A stretch of 64,000 bases of DNA from Bacillota bacterium (GCA_023392615.1 JAEVYT010000030.1:434001-498000); one strand, 5' to 3'. Shown: positions 51,474 to 60,376, numbered from the stretch's first letter. The notes: generated by a model not told the origin, from the letters alone. Made by a program: numbers and translations.

Positions 51474-51693
51474 TTTATTATAATTATGATCACGACATGT
51501 TGCTCAAATGGTAATGCTAAGTATCAATAGATAGGAATTCGTGTTACAACGATTGTGATTATAATGGAATTTTGAGGTAAATATATTAGTATTAGAGTTT
51601 TTGTCTCAATCATTAACAATTTGATATGATTAATTCGTTGGATTGTAATGGAAAATTAAAATGAATATATTTACAATATCAGACAAAGGATAT

Positions 51694-51717
51694 AAAATAG
51701 ATTGAGTAATCTATTTT
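51694..51717. promoter_or_regulatory. perfect palindrome upstream of recU
   Basis: AAAATAGATT-GAGT-AATCTATTTT, 10-bp arms, ending 22 bases before the recU start codon. Operator or leader hairpin; it lacks the features of a terminator. The 266-bp gap shows no gene. Confidence 0.45.
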
Positions 51718-51739
51718 GTACAGACTAGGGGGTGCGTGT

Positions 51740-52279
51740 ATGCCGTCATGGAATTCCAGAGGGTTAAGAGGCTCCATGCTGGAGGAAATGATAAACCTGA
51801 CCAATAATAAATATCGTGAGAAAGGATTGGCACTGATTCAAAAAGTGCCTACGCCGATTACTCCGATAAATATTGATAAGGAAAACCGTCATATTACCCT
51901 TGCTTATTTTGAACAAAAGAGTACAGTGGATTATATCGGTGTAGTACAAGGAGTGCCGGTGTGTTTTGATGCAAAGGAATGTGCAGTGGATACTTTTAGC
52001 ATTAATAACATTCATGAGCATCAGGTTGCCTTTATGAAGGAATTTGAAGAGCAGAACGGGATTTCATTTTTATTAATCCATTATAAAAAAAATGATTCTT
52101 ATCACTATCTAACCTTTGAGCGTCTTTATGAATTCTGGGAGAGGTCAGTAAATGGTGGTCGTAAAAGCTTTCGATATGAAGAACTAGACGATGAATACCG
52201 TATCCCGTTGATGGGCAACAGCTGCATTCATTACCTTGATATCTTAAAAAAGGATTTGGATCGCAGAGAGTACATATAA
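51740..52279 (+). CDS. recU: Holliday junction resolvase RecU
   Basis: 179 residues from ATG 51740 (AGGGGGTG upstream). RecU pattern: NSRGLRGSMLEEMINLTNN, KVPTPITP, then the nuclease core AYFEQKSTVDYIGVVQG, VCFDAKEC (D-x-K/E) and NIHEHQVAFM. Resolves four-way junctions in the cytoplasm. In Bacillus it neighbours ponA; here uppP follows. Confidence 0.93.
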   Translation: MPSWNSRGLRGSMLEEMINLTNNKYREKGLALIQKVPTPITPINIDKENRHITLAYFEQKSTVDYIGVVQGVPVCFDAKECAVDTFSINNIHEHQVAFMKEFEEQNGISFLLIHYKKNDSYHYLTFERLYEFWERSVNGGRKSFRYEELDDEYRIPLMGNSCIHYLDILKKDLDRREYI

Positions 52280-52346
52280 AATAATAATAGGAAAATGAGA
52301 AAACGGTAGAGGGATATCAATACGTTTTCAAATGATGAGGTGAACA

Positions 52347-53180
52347 ATGAATTTTATTGAGATTTTAAATGCGATTATACTTGGAATTGTGGAAGGTGTG
52401 ACAGAATGGCTTCCGATTAGTAGTACCGGACATATGATTTTAGTGAATCAATTTCTTCACTCGAATTTATCAGAAGATTTTCAAAATCTATTCCTGGTAG
52501 TAATTCAATTAGGTGCCATATTAGCTGTTGTCGTTTTGTTTTGGAATAAGATATTTCCGTTTTCCTTCAAAAAGGGAGAAGCTTTAATAAAGACTGATAT
52601 ATTGATCATGTGGGTCAAGATAGCGGTTGCATGTATTCCGGCAGCGATTGTAGGAATTCTATGGGATGATGAAATTGATAAATTATTCTATCGTTATCAA
52701 GTAGTTGCCTTGGCTTTAATTATATTTGGTATCCTATTCATTGTGATTGAGAATAAGAATGCGAATCACCGTCCAAAAATCAAATCACTTGCAGAAATCA
52801 CATTTAAAACAACCATTATTATTGGTATCTTCCAGTTGATTGCTGCTGTATTCCCTGGTGTGTCCAGATCTGGTGCTACCATTATCGGTGCGATGTTAAT
52901 CGGTGTGTCTAGAAGTGTTGCAGCAGAATATACCTTCTTCTTAGCAATTCCGGTTATGTTTGGTGCAAGCTTATTAAAAGTTGTAAAATATCCTTCTGCT
53001 TTTACATCAGATGAATTGATTGTATTATTAACCGGTATGGTAACCGCCTTTGTTGTATCCATCGTAATTATTAAGTTCTTAATGCAATATATCAAAAAAC
53101 ATAATTTTAAAATCTTTGGATGGTACCGAATTGTTCTTGGTGTTATCGTGCTTGGTTACTTCCTTATTCAAAGTATGTAA
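52347..53180 (+). CDS. uppP: undecaprenyl-diphosphatase
   Basis: 277 residues, about eight membrane segments. BacA/UppP motifs: GIVEGVTEWLPISSTGHM (Glu-rich) and FPGVSRSGATI (PGxSRSxxT) form the phosphatase site. Recycles undecaprenyl pyrophosphate for cell-wall synthesis and confers bacitracin tolerance. Confidence 0.96.
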   Translation: MNFIEILNAIILGIVEGVTEWLPISSTGHMILVNQFLHSNLSEDFQNLFLVVIQLGAILAVVVLFWNKIFPFSFKKGEALIKTDILIMWVKIAVACIPAAIVGILWDDEIDKLFYRYQVVALALIIFGILFIVIENKNANHRPKIKSLAEITFKTTIIIGIFQLIAAVFPGVSRSGATIIGAMLIGVSRSVAAEYTFFLAIPVMFGASLLKVVKYPSAFTSDELIVLLTGMVTAFVVSIVIIKFLMQYIKKHNFKIFGWYRIVLGVIVLGYFLIQSM

Positions 53181-53191
53181 GGGGTTTTGTT

Positions 53192-53740
53192 ATGGATATT
53201 AAAATCGACCGAACCATATACAGCACCAGGCCGGATTTCTCCACCCGTCTGGACAAGGAAAACAGATGCTACGATGTATTGGAGAAGCTAGAGATTTCAT
53301 TTATTCGAATTGATCATGAAGAAGCAAAGACAATAGAGGATTGCAATGATATTGACCAGCTTTTACAAACTACTATTTGCAAAAATCTGTTTTTATGCAA
53401 TTCGCAGAAGACGAAATTCTATCTCTTGGTACTACCGGGCTATAAGAAATTTCAGACAAAAGAAGTATCTTCTCAAATAGGTTCCTCGAGGCTTTCCTTT
53501 GCGCCGCAGGAGTATATGGAGAAGTTTTTAGATATTACACCCGGTTCAGTAAGTATACTGGGATTAATAAATGATACACAGAACAGGGTTCAGCTGCTGA
53601 TTGACAAGGATATATTATTGGAAGAATATTTCGCTTGTCATCCGTGTATTAATACGACAAGCCTTCGAATGAAGACTACTGATATTATTCAAAAGTTTCT
53701 TCCTTATGTAGATCATGTACCGGTTCTGGTTGAATTATAA
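53192..53740 (+). CDS. prolyl-tRNA editing protein (YbaK/ProX-like)
   Basis: 182 residues from ATG 53192, 12 bases after uppP. Free-standing trans-editing domain: YDVLEKLEISFIRIDHEEAKTIEDC, CKNLFLCNSQKTKFYLLVLPG, then LSFAPQEYMEKFLDITPGSVSILGL. This is the ProXp/PrdX pattern that removes alanine or cysteine mischarged on tRNA-Pro; the exact specificity is not readable. The C-terminus overlaps its terminator. Confidence 0.9.
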   Translation: MDIKIDRTIYSTRPDFSTRLDKENRCYDVLEKLEISFIRIDHEEAKTIEDCNDIDQLLQTTICKNLFLCNSQKTKFYLLVLPGYKKFQTKEVSSQIGSSRLSFAPQEYMEKFLDITPGSVSILGLINDTQNRVQLLIDKDILLEEYFACHPCINTTSLRMKTTDIIQKFLPYVDHVPVLVEL

Positions 53741-53756
53741 ACCAGAACCGTTTTTA
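53720..53756 (+). terminator. terminator overlapping the ProX-like stop codon
   Basis: ACGGTTCTGGTT-type stem (CGGTTCTGGTT with AACCAGAACCG, perfect) with the stop codon in the loop, followed by TTTTT. Confidence 0.9.
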
Positions 53757-53830
53757 CAATAACAGTTTGAATTATTTCGGTTTTTAAATATATACACTTT
53801 AATATATGGGATTATTTTCGTGATATTTGG

Positions 53831-53859
53831 TTGACAGCGTAGATGGAATAAATTATAAT
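53831..53859 (+). promoter_or_regulatory. consensus promoter of hisZ-hisG-hisD
   Basis: TTGACA (53831-53836), 17-base spacer, TATAAT (53854-53859): a perfect consensus. Confidence 0.9.
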
Positions 53860-53868
53860 GTAGCAATA

Positions 53869-53904
53869 TTAGCGTGGTAGCGAATTATCACACTACCACG
53901 CTAA
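53869..53904. promoter_or_regulatory. perfect inverted repeat at the start of the his transcript
   Basis: TTAGCGTGGTAG-N12-CTACCACGCTAA begins within a few bases of the predicted transcription start. No T-tract, so it is not a terminator; it is an operator or a 5' hairpin. No T-box signature is present in the about 100-base leader. Confidence 0.7.
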
Positions 53905-53967
53905 AGTGTATAAAATAAATAGTTCATTAAAATCAATAATACAGTAAAGAAAGGCTTGGTGCTCAAT

Positions 53968-55227
53968 ATGAAGGAAAAGTTATTACATACACCAGAAGGA
54001 GTCAGGGACATTTATAATTCAGAATGTGCAATGAAATTATCATTGCAAAATAAACTCCATCATGTGCTGGAGCACTATGGCTTTCGCGACATTCAAACTC
54101 CAAGTTTTGAGTTTTTTGATATCTTTAGTCAGGAACGTGGTACGGTTGCTTCAAAGGATATGTATAAGTTCTTTGACAGGGATGGAAATACCCTAGTGCT
54201 AAGACCGGATATTACACCTTCCATTGCTCGTTGTGCAGCAAAATATTACAGAGAAGAAAGTATGCCGATTCGTTTGGGCTATATTGGTAATACATTTATC
54301 AATAATACAAGTTACCAAGGAAAATTAAAGGAAGTTACACAGCTTGGTGCAGAACTCATTAATGATGATAGTATTGAGGCGGATGCGGAGATGTTGGCGT
54401 TAACCATCGAATGTCTATTACAATCCGGATTACAGCAGTTTCAACTAGAAATCGGAGATGCCGATTTCTTGCGTGCTTTAATTGAGGAAGCTGGTTTTGA
54501 AGAGGAAGAAGAAGTTTCTGATTTACGTGAGTTGATAGAAAAAAAGAATATGTTTGGCATTGAAGAGATGATTAAGTCTAAAAATATCAACGAGGAATTA
54601 AAGAATATCTTTTTTAAGTTATCTGAGTTGTTTGGTACCTCTGATATTCTAGAGCGTGCGAAACAGTTAACAAGTAATGCGCGTGCCGTAAAGGCGATTG
54701 AGCGTTTGGAAAAGCTTTATGTGATTATGAATGAATATGGTTATGAAAAATATATTTCTTTTGATTTGGGAAAATTGAGTAAGTATAATTATTATACCGG
54801 AATTATCTTTAAAGCGTACACCTATGGAACCGGTGATGCAGTTGCAACCGGTGGTCGTTATGACAATCTGGTAGGACAGTTTGGTAAGCAGGCTCCGGCG
54901 ATTGGACTTGCAATTGTGGTTGATCAGCTTATGCTTGCATTGTCAAGGCAGAAGCTTCTTCCGGAACCGGAAGCGCAGGATACGTTGATACTGTATAAAG
55001 CGAATTATCGTAAACAAGCGGTGGCTCTTGCAAATCACTTCCGAAAGGATGGAATAAATACTATATTACAAAAAGCCAAAGAGGATATCTCGATTGAGGA
55101 ATATTTATCTTATGCGAATCGAATGAGTATTGGTGGCATTTTATTTTTGGATAACGACAAAGAGATTAAGGTAATCAGCGGGGATGGAACTTCGCAGGCT
55201 GCTCTGATGGAGGAGTTTCTTAATTAA
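53968..55227 (+). CDS. hisZ: ATP phosphoribosyltransferase regulatory subunit HisZ
   Basis: 419 residues from ATG 53968 (AAAGG upstream; TTG 53956 and GTG 53959 are less suitable). Resembles histidyl-tRNA synthetase: LLHTPEGVRDIYN, ERGTVASKDMYKFFDRDGNTLVLRPDITPSIAR, and a late ATGGRYDNLVGQFG. It lacks the anticodon-binding function and activates the short HisG encoded next. First gene of the unit. Confidence 0.95.
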   Translation: MKEKLLHTPEGVRDIYNSECAMKLSLQNKLHHVLEHYGFRDIQTPSFEFFDIFSQERGTVASKDMYKFFDRDGNTLVLRPDITPSIARCAAKYYREESMPIRLGYIGNTFINNTSYQGKLKEVTQLGAELINDDSIEADAEMLALTIECLLQSGLQQFQLEIGDADFLRALIEEAGFEEEEEVSDLRELIEKKNMFGIEEMIKSKNINEELKNIFFKLSELFGTSDILERAKQLTSNARAVKAIERLEKLYVIMNEYGYEKYISFDLGKLSKYNYYTGIIFKAYTYGTGDAVATGGRYDNLVGQFGKQAPAIGLAIVVDQLMLALSRQKLLPEPEAQDTLILYKANYRKQAVALANHFRKDGINTILQKAKEDISIEEYLSYANRMSIGGILFLDNDKEIKVISGDGTSQAALMEEFLN

Positions 55228-55344
55228 TAATAGCTATTAAGATGTTTTAATTATAAGGTTTGTTGGTTGATTCTTGAGTTGTATTTAGGCAGGCACTATT
55301 TGTAGGTAGGTGAGAGTGCGAGCCTTAACGGAAAGGAAGAGGAT

Positions 55345-55989
55345 ATGAGATATATAACAATTGCCCTTGCTAAGGGGCGTCTGGCATTAAAAACATTGGA
55401 AGTACTTGAAAAGATAGGAATTACCTGCGAAGAGATAAAAGATAAATCCTCAAGAAAGCTGATTTTTGTAAATGAAGAGTTGAAATTAAAGTTCTTCCTT
55501 GCAAAGGCAAGTGATGTACCAACTTATGTGGAATATGGTGCCGCAGACATTGGTGTAGTAGGTAAGGACACCATTCTCGAAGAAGGAAGAAAGATGTATG
55601 AGGTGGTAGATCTCGGACTTGGTAAATGTAGAATGTGTGTGGCCGGTCCCGCTTCCGCTATGGAATTATTACAGCACGGTGAATTAATCAGAGTAGCTAC
55701 GAAGTACCCAAATATTGCGAAGGATTATTTCTATAATAAAAAGCATCAAACGGTAGAGATTATTAAACTAAACGGTTCTATAGAGCTTGCACCGATCGTT
55801 GGTTTATCAGAGGTCATCGTGGATATCGTGGAAACCGGTTCTACCCTTAGAGAGAACGGGTTGGATGTTCTGGAAGAGATATGTAATCTATCTGCACGCA
55901 TGGTTGTGAATGAGGTTAGCATGAAGATGGAACATGAGCGCATTACCAAGATTATTAAGGATTTGCAGGAAGAAATCGCAAAACGTTAA
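55345..55989 (+). CDS. hisG: ATP phosphoribosyltransferase, short form
   Basis: 214 residues, the catalytic half only (no regulatory ACT-like domain), so it depends on HisZ. ITIALAKGRL at the N-terminus, GAADIGVVGKDT, and the PRPP loop VDIVETGSTLRENGL. First step of histidine synthesis. Confidence 0.96.
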   Translation: MRYITIALAKGRLALKTLEVLEKIGITCEEIKDKSSRKLIFVNEELKLKFFLAKASDVPTYVEYGAADIGVVGKDTILEEGRKMYEVVDLGLGKCRMCVAGPASAMELLQHGELIRVATKYPNIAKDYFYNKKHQTVEIIKLNGSIELAPIVGLSEVIVDIVETGSTLRENGLDVLEEICNLSARMVVNEVSMKMEHERITKIIKDLQEEIAKR

Positions 55990-56113
55990 ATAGGGATGTG
56001 CATATTGACAGTGATGGTTTAGTTTAAGAGAAAGATTTTTGAAATTATCATTAAATTAGAAATATAACAGAAATTGAATCATAATAGAACATATATGAAA
56101 GGGAGATAAGCCG

Positions 56114-57403
56114 ATGAGAATTATAGATTTAAATGAACAGACGAAGCAAAATATCCTGGAGGACTTATTAAAAAGAAGTCCGAACCAATATGATGAATAT
56201 GCAGAAGTAGTTGGTAAAATATTAAATGATGTAAAAGTGAATAAAGATAAAGCTCTTTTTGAATATACGGAGCGTTTTGATAAAACATTGTTAACAGCGG
56301 AAACAATCCGCGTTACAGAAGCGGAAATCGAAGAGGCTTACCAAGTGGTGGAACCTGCTGTTGTGGAAGTTATTCGTAAAGCAATTGTTAATATTGAAGC
56401 ATATCATGCAAAACAGAAGCAATTCAGCTGGTTTGATACTACGGAGAATGGTACAATCCTCGGACAGAAGGTAACGCCGATTGCTGCTGTTGGTGTATAT
56501 GTACCGGGTGGTAAGGCTGCTTATCCATCATCCGTATTAATGAATGTAATTCCTGCAAAGGTGGCTGGAGTATCAAGAATTGCAATGACTACCCCTCCTG
56601 GCAAGGATGGTAAGGTAAATCCCGGAACTCTTGTGGCTGCAAAGGAAGCCGGTGTGACTGAGATCTATAAAGTAGGAGGTGCACAGGCAATCGCAGCACT
56701 CGCCTATGGCACGGAAAGCATTCGCAAAGTGGATAAAATAGTAGGGCCCGGTAACATTTATGTGGCGCTTGCTAAAAAAGCGGTATACGGCCATGTTAGC
56801 ATCGACTCAATCGCAGGTCCTAGTGAAATATTAGTTCTCGCTGATGAAACTGCTAACCCTAGATACGTAGCAGCGGATCTGTTATCTCAAGCAGAGCATG
56901 ATGAACTTGCTTCTTCCATCTTAATCACAACAAGTCGAGAACTTGCTGAAAAGGTATCGATTGAAGTGGATCAATTTGTTGAGAAGTTATCCCGTAAGGA
57001 GATTCTTCAAAAATCATTAGATAATTACGGTTATATTATGGTAGCGGAGAATGACAAAGACATGATTGAAACAGCGAATGAAATCGCTTCCGAACACTTA
57101 GAGATTATGACAAAGGATCCGTTCATGATGATGACTAAGATAAAGAACGCCGGTGCGATCTTTATCGGCGAGTATTCCAGTGAACCACTCGGTGATTATA
57201 TGGCTGGACCAAACCATGTCCTTCCGACAAATGGAACCGCCAAATTCTTCTCACCGTTAAGCGTGGATGATTTTATCAAGAAATCCAGTATCATCTCATA
57301 TTCCAGAGAAGCATTAGAGCCAATTTATCAGGATATCGTAACCTTTGCAAATTCGGAATATCTGACGGCTCATGCAAATTCGATATCCGTTCGCTTTGAA
57401 TAA
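56114..57403 (+). CDS. hisD: histidinol dehydrogenase
   Basis: 429 residues. GVYVPGGKAAYPSSVLMN, KVGGAQAIAALAYGT, GPGNIYVALAK, IAGPSEILVLAD, then SQAEHDELASS with the catalytic Glu-His and AGPNHVLPT. Zinc enzyme for the last two oxidations. A terminator follows, closing the first his unit. Confidence 0.97.
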   Translation: MRIIDLNEQTKQNILEDLLKRSPNQYDEYAEVVGKILNDVKVNKDKALFEYTERFDKTLLTAETIRVTEAEIEEAYQVVEPAVVEVIRKAIVNIEAYHAKQKQFSWFDTTENGTILGQKVTPIAAVGVYVPGGKAAYPSSVLMNVIPAKVAGVSRIAMTTPPGKDGKVNPGTLVAAKEAGVTEIYKVGGAQAIAALAYGTESIRKVDKIVGPGNIYVALAKKAVYGHVSIDSIAGPSEILVLADETANPRYVAADLLSQAEHDELASSILITTSRELAEKVSIEVDQFVEKLSRKEILQKSLDNYGYIMVAENDKDMIETANEIASEHLEIMTKDPFMMMTKIKNAGAIFIGEYSSEPLGDYMAGPNHVLPTNGTAKFFSPLSVDDFIKKSSIISYSREALEPIYQDIVTFANSEYLTAHANSISVRFE

Positions 57404-57418
57404 TATTGATTGAAATGA

Positions 57419-57455
57419 AGCCATTTACAAATATTATGGTAAAGGCTGGTTTTTA
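57419..57455 (+). terminator. terminator between hisD and hisB
   Basis: AGCC(A)TTTAC pairs with GTAAAGGCT around a 10-base loop, then GGTTTTTAT. Moderate strength. Confidence 0.6.
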
Positions 57456-57488
57456 TATTCATTAATACTGTTCCTTTTAGAATAAAAT

Positions 57489-57516
57489 TTGACATTTATA
57501 AATGTTATTGTATAAT
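57489..57516 (+). promoter_or_regulatory. promoter of hisB-hisA-hisIE
   Basis: TTGACA (57489-57494), 16-base spacer, TATAAT (57511-57516), 24 bases before the hisB start. Confidence 0.75.
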
Positions 57517-57540
57517 TATAAAAAACGAGAGGGTGAGATC

Positions 57541-58131
57541 ATGAGCAACAGGAATGCAGAGATAAAAAGAAAAACGAAAGAAACTGATATCAATATGGAG
57601 TTTAACGTGGACGGTTATGGTGAAGCAAGTATTGAAACAGGAATCGGTTTCTTTAATCATATGCTTGAGAGTTTTACCAGACATGGTTTTTTTGATATGA
57701 AGCTTACTGTATCGGGAGATTTGTATGTTGATTCTCACCATACCGTTGAAGATACCGGTATTGTATTGGGTCAGGCAATCAAAACTGCAATTGGGGATAA
57801 GCAGGGAATTAGACGCTATGGTTCTTTTGTTCTTCCTATGGATGAGACCCTAGTACTTTGCGCGATTGATTTATCGGGAAGACCATATTTGTCATACGAT
57901 TTAGATTTTAAGTCGGAGCGTATCGGGTATATGGAAACAGAATTATTAAAAGAGTTTTTCTATGCGGTATCGTATTCAGCAGGAATGAACCTACATATTA
58001 AATTATTAGACGGTGGGAATGATCATCATATAGCTGAGGCTGCTTTTAAGGCTTTCGCAAAGGCACTCGATCAGGCAACCGGCTTTGATGAGCGTATAAA
58101 TGGGGTATTATCTACGAAGGGGACAATCTAA
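57541..58131 (+). CDS. hisB: imidazoleglycerol-phosphate dehydratase
   Basis: 196 residues from ATG 57541 (GAGGGTGAG upstream). Monofunctional: GIGFFNHMLESFTRHG, DSHHTVEDTGIVLG (HHxxED) and the second GGNDHHIAEAAFKAFAKAL metal motif. No phosphatase domain. Confidence 0.96.
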   Translation: MSNRNAEIKRKTKETDINMEFNVDGYGEASIETGIGFFNHMLESFTRHGFFDMKLTVSGDLYVDSHHTVEDTGIVLGQAIKTAIGDKQGIRRYGSFVLPMDETLVLCAIDLSGRPYLSYDLDFKSERIGYMETELLKEFFYAVSYSAGMNLHIKLLDGGNDHHIAEAAFKAFAKALDQATGFDERINGVLSTKGTI

Positions 58132-58153
58132 AAAAGAAAGGCATTGGTGTATC

Positions 58154-58876
58154 ATGAAATTATTTCCGGCTATTGACATTAAGAATGGACAATGTGTAAG
58201 ACTCAGACAAGGAAGCTTTCAGGATGTATTGGTATATTCTGACATTCCGCTTAAAATTGCAAAACAATGGGAAGCGGCAGGAGCTTCCTTTATCCATATT
58301 GTTGATCTCGACGGAGCTTTAGTGGGACACTCTGTAAATGATGAGGTCATTAAAGAGATTGTATCTGAAGTTAAGCTGCCAATTCAAGTGGGTGGTGGAA
58401 TTCGAACCATAAAGGATATCGAGAATAAGCTTAACTTGGGCGTTGAGAGAGTTATTATAGGTACCAAGGCAGTTAAGGATCCGGCATTTATAAAAGAAGC
58501 GATTGCTACATTTGGCTCAAAAAAAATCGTAATCGGTATTGATGCAAAGGATGGAATGGTAGCAATTGAAGGTTGGGAAAAGGTTAGTGCTTATCAGGCG
58601 GTTAATTTAGCTCTAGAGATGAAGAAATTCGGAGTAAAGACGATTGTATATACGGACATTTCTAAAGATGGTATGTTGCAGGGACCTAATATTGCTCATA
58701 CTAAAGAGATGGTGGATGTAACAGGCCTAGATATTATTGCATCAGGTGGTGTATCTTCCTTAAAGGATCTGGAGATGTTACAAGAAATCAATGTGTACGG
58801 TGCGATAGTTGGTAAAGCGTTATATGAAAATAGAATTGATTTAAAAAAAGCAGTTAACTTATTTGAAAAAAACTAG
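58154..58876 (+). CDS. hisA: ProFAR isomerase HisA
   Basis: 240 residues from ATG 58154, 22 bases after hisB. TIM barrel: FPAIDIKNGQCVRLRQG with the first catalytic Asp, QVGGGIRT, YTDISKDGMLQGPN with the second Asp, and IASGGVSSLKD for phosphate. In most relatives hisH precedes and hisF follows; neither is here. Confidence 0.96.
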   Translation: MKLFPAIDIKNGQCVRLRQGSFQDVLVYSDIPLKIAKQWEAAGASFIHIVDLDGALVGHSVNDEVIKEIVSEVKLPIQVGGGIRTIKDIENKLNLGVERVIIGTKAVKDPAFIKEAIATFGSKKIVIGIDAKDGMVAIEGWEKVSAYQAVNLALEMKKFGVKTIVYTDISKDGMLQGPNIAHTKEMVDVTGLDIIASGGVSSLKDLEMLQEINVYGAIVGKALYENRIDLKKAVNLFEKN

Positions 58877-58891
58877 GAGGTTTCGTTCCCG

Positions 58892-60157
58892 ATGTCAGTG
58901 AAAAAAATTATCCCATATATTAATGCGGAAGGTGAAATATCCGCAAATGTAATCCGATTAGCAAAAAGTTATTCCTATGGTGGAGCGGATGAATTATTAA
59001 TTTATAATTACTCCAAGGATGAGAAGACGAGGGAAGAATTCTTTTCTTTGGCAAAGGAGATAGCGAAGGAAATCGATATTCCTTTTGTTCTCGGATGCTA
59101 TGTTAAACGCTTAGAGGATATCAAAAAAGCACTTTATACCGGGGCCAGTTCCGTTATGGTAAAATATGCGACACTAGAGAATAAGGCGGTGCTAAAGGAA
59201 GCCACGGATCGATTCGGTTCAGAAAAAATAAGCGTGGAGTTGGATATCACAGAATTCTTAGAACAGGAAGAGGCATTAACTGAAAGCCTGGTTCAGCTTA
59301 AGGTTGGAATAGTGATGTTAAAGCATGTAACATTGTCCGATCCTGAAACCGAGAAGTTTGAATCGTTCCCAATTAATATATTAATTCGTGACAGCTTAGT
59401 TCGTAATGATATGGGTAGCATTCTCTCTTTGGAAAATGGAGTCGGTGTTGCAACCAATTTCTTTGAAGATAAAGATATCATGAAAGCGAAGATTGCACTA
59501 AAGGCAGGAGGAATCGAGGTGAATTCCTATGACAGCAAGATGTCATTTTGTGAGTTCAAAGTCAATGCGGATGGATTACTTCCGGTAATCGTACAAGATT
59601 ATCGAACCTCCGAGGTTTTAATGCTTGCGTATATGAATGAGGAAAGCTATAATAAGACTGTTGCCAGCGGCAAAATGACTTATTATTCAAGAAGTCGCAG
59701 CTGTTTGTGGGTGAAGGGTGAGACCTCAGGACATTTTCAATATGTGAAAGAACTCAGTCTGGATTGTGATAATGACACGATTCTTGCGAAGGTTCTGCAA
59801 ATTGGCCCGGCCTGTCATACCGGGGAACAGTCCTGTTTCCATAAAGAGCTTGTGAAAAAAGAATATAATAATGAAGACCCACTTCATATATTTAATGATG
59901 TTTATCATGTTATCATGGATCGTAAACTTCATCCGAAGGAAGGTTCTTATACCAATTACTTGTTTGATAAAGGAATTGATAAGATTTTGAAAAAATGTGG
60001 TGAGGAAGCGACCGAAATTACGATAGCAGCGAAGAACCCGGGAGCGGAAGAACTTCGTTATGAAATTGCGGATTATTTATATCATTTGATGGTTCTTATG
60101 GCGGAATGCGGTCTTGATTGGAGTGACGTCACAACAGAGCTGGCACACAGAAAATAA
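58892..60157 (+). CDS. hisI: HisIE with a degenerate HisF-like N-terminal domain
   Basis: 421 residues, about twice normal HisIE. Residues 1-210 look like a HisF/HisA barrel (KKIIPYINAEGE, GGADELLIYNYS, GASSVMVKYATLENKAVLKE), but the catalytic Asp11 of HisF is Asn11, the GGGI phosphate loop reads LGCYV, and the second catalytic Asp segment is not conserved. Residues about 219-325 are HisI (SRSCLWVKGETSGH; LDCDNDTILAKV; GPACHTGEQSCF zinc site). Residues about 330-421 are HisE (KILKKCGEEATEITIAAK; EIADYLYHLMVLM). Cyclohydrolase and pyrophosphohydrolase activities should be intact. 15 bases after hisA. Confidence 0.9.
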   Translation: MSVKKIIPYINAEGEISANVIRLAKSYSYGGADELLIYNYSKDEKTREEFFSLAKEIAKEIDIPFVLGCYVKRLEDIKKALYTGASSVMVKYATLENKAVLKEATDRFGSEKISVELDITEFLEQEEALTESLVQLKVGIVMLKHVTLSDPETEKFESFPINILIRDSLVRNDMGSILSLENGVGVATNFFEDKDIMKAKIALKAGGIEVNSYDSKMSFCEFKVNADGLLPVIVQDYRTSEVLMLAYMNEESYNKTVASGKMTYYSRSRSCLWVKGETSGHFQYVKELSLDCDNDTILAKVLQIGPACHTGEQSCFHKELVKKEYNNEDPLHIFNDVYHVIMDRKLHPKEGSYTNYLFDKGIDKILKKCGEEATEITIAAKNPGAEELRYEIADYLYHLMVLMAECGLDWSDVTTELAHRK

Positions 60158-60212
60158 ATCTGGAAAAAAATCAATTTTGATGTTAGTATATTAGTTGCGA
60201 ATAATACTATTA

Positions 60213-60332
60213 TTGATTCAAGTACCGAATGTATTCTGTGAGTAAAACAGATATCATATGTACAGGGCTTGGCTCCCGGTAAAATATGTGATTTCTGCTT
60301 TGTTCACATATTACGTTCGACACTTGAATCAA
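60213..60332. other. 120-base five-helix nested palindrome between hisIE and alaS
   Basis: TTGATTCAAGT/ACTTGAATCAA (11 bp, perfect), then GAATGTATT/ATTACGTTC (one mismatch, one G-U), GTGA/TCAC, CAGATATCATAT with ATATGTGATTTCTG (11 of 12 pair), and GGG/CCC at the apex. No U-tract and no T-box motif; alaS starts 45 bases later. Terminator-like 3' structure or alaS leader. Confidence 0.65.
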
Positions 60333-60376
60333 AATTATATCTAACATGTATTAATACAATCTAGGAGGCAATTAAC

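Noticed and set aside
53866..53967. Histidine T-box leader
   Set aside because: The leader is only about 100 bases and lacks the AGGGTGGNACCGCG-type antiterminator sequence.
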